From assembly GCF_001368795.1 (NCBI RefSeq), contig NZ_LN831198.1:3702492-3747221 (forward strand): 44,730 nucleotides of DNA, read 5' to 3'. How positions within the stretch are numbered: the stretch's first letter is position 1; each line of letters starts with the position of its first letter. The notes below the pieces were generated by a model, which ran no database searches, was not told the origin of the DNA, and saw only the letters and a program-made list of their open reading frames with translations. A program made the position numbers and the translations under genes. Positions 44,435-44,730 of this stretch are shown here, piece by piece. This DNA is from Paenibacillus ihuae (GTDB lineage: Bacteria > Bacillota > Bacilli > Paenibacillales > Paenibacillaceae).

Positions 44435-44730
44435 TTAGAACCAGATCAGATAGACCACTACAGCCAGCACAATCCGGTAGATTGCGAACGGCAGCAGCTT
44501 GATCCGGTTAATCAGCTTCAGGAAGAAGCGCATCGAGAGCAGTGCGAACAGAAAGGCGCTGATAAAGCCTGCGATAAAAAACGGCAGCGCATCCAGCGTG
44601 AAATACTGCCAGTTCTTGATCAGCGAGATCAGGCTTGCACCAGCCATAATCGGCACTGCCATAATAAAGGTGAAGTCCGCCGCAGCCCGGTGGCTCATCC
44701 CGAGCAGCACGCCTCCGGAAATCGTCGAGC
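44435..44730 (-). CDS. uppP: Undecaprenyl-diphosphatase UppP (BacA), C-terminal part
   Basis: The gene runs off the right end of the window; about 98 C-terminal codons are visible. They begin STISGGVLLGMSHRAAADF, the region after the conserved PGFSRSG motif of the BacA family, followed by three hydrophobic helices (FTFIMAVPIMAGASLISLI; FFIAGFISAFLFALLSM; FAIYRIVLAVVVYLIWF). It recycles undecaprenyl pyrophosphate for cell-wall synthesis and confers bacitracin tolerance. A conserved-looking Arg is replaced by His in GMSHR relative to the usual GMSR pattern, which may be normal variation. Confidence 0.9.
   Translation of the reverse strand, partial: STISGGVLLGMSHRAAADFTFIMAVPIMAGASLISLIKNWQYFTLDALPFFIAGFISAFLFALLSMRFFLKLINRIKLLPFAIYRIVLAVVVYLIWF

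Overview
The window looks like a chromosomal segment of a Paenibacillus-type Bacillota (low-GC Gram-positive). The evidence is the gene repertoire: a YesM/YesN two-component pair embedded in a sugar ABC operon, a T-box leader on metG, Fur/Zur control of znuABC, a B. subtilis-type Fnr with a C-terminal cysteine cluster, a DUF4349 lipoprotein, and copper-amine-oxidase stalk/PKD surface proteins. GGAGG-type ribosome binding sites and many U-tailed terminators agree. No tRNA, rRNA, CRISPR array, transposase or prophage gene was seen.

Layout. (1) 0.2-6.8 kb: zinc uptake genes znuA-znuC-znuB behind two Zur-like boxes, with about 0.7 kb of non-coding sequence splitting znuC from znuB; metG with a T-box leader whose specifier appears to be AUG; yidD and a zur-like Fur-family gene. 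(2) 7-15.5 kb: a secreted stalk/PKD protein, then a sugar ABC operon (binding protein, two permeases, histidine kinase, response regulator) with a hairpin after the binding-protein gene. (3) 15.8-21.9 kb: fermentation genes adhE, pflB and pflA, with Fnr boxes and a cre-like site. (4) 22.1-27.3 kb: a zone of gene decay holding a broken binding-protein gene, a frameshifted RCC1-repeat gene, a frameshifted and truncated ATP-dependent DNA ligase and two deleted GH65 phosphorylase genes. A very small agr-like unit sits inside it: a 37-residue AgrD-like cyclic peptide precursor followed by a stand-alone LytTR regulator and a terminator. (5) 27.6-34.6 kb: an anaerobic nitrogen/NO block with fnr, a NUDIX hydrolase, nirB-nirD-nirC, a duplicated-domain lipoprotein and scdA/ric. 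(6) 34.7-44.7 kb: assorted chromosomal genes (unknown protein with a 55-bp duplicated leader, HxlR regulator, Gfo/Idh oxidoreductase, TVP38 protein, MsrAB fusion, GNAT, DUF4349 lipoprotein, DUF1540 peptide), then metE behind a cobalamin riboswitch and the 3' part of uppP.

How it works together. Fnr-type palindromes (TGTGA-N6-TCACA or one mismatch) lie upstream of adhE, pflB, fnr, nirB and scdA. At nirB, and plausibly at adhE and scdA, the spacing to a -10 element fits class II activation at about -41.5. The window therefore carries a local anaerobic regulon: the regulator, mixed-acid/ethanol fermentation, nitrite reduction to ammonium and repair of NO-damaged iron-sulfur proteins. Methionine supply is represented twice by RNA control: uncharged tRNA-Met (T-box) for metG and B12 (riboswitch) for the B12-independent synthase metE.

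All function calls come from reading motifs and recalling families. No database search was run.
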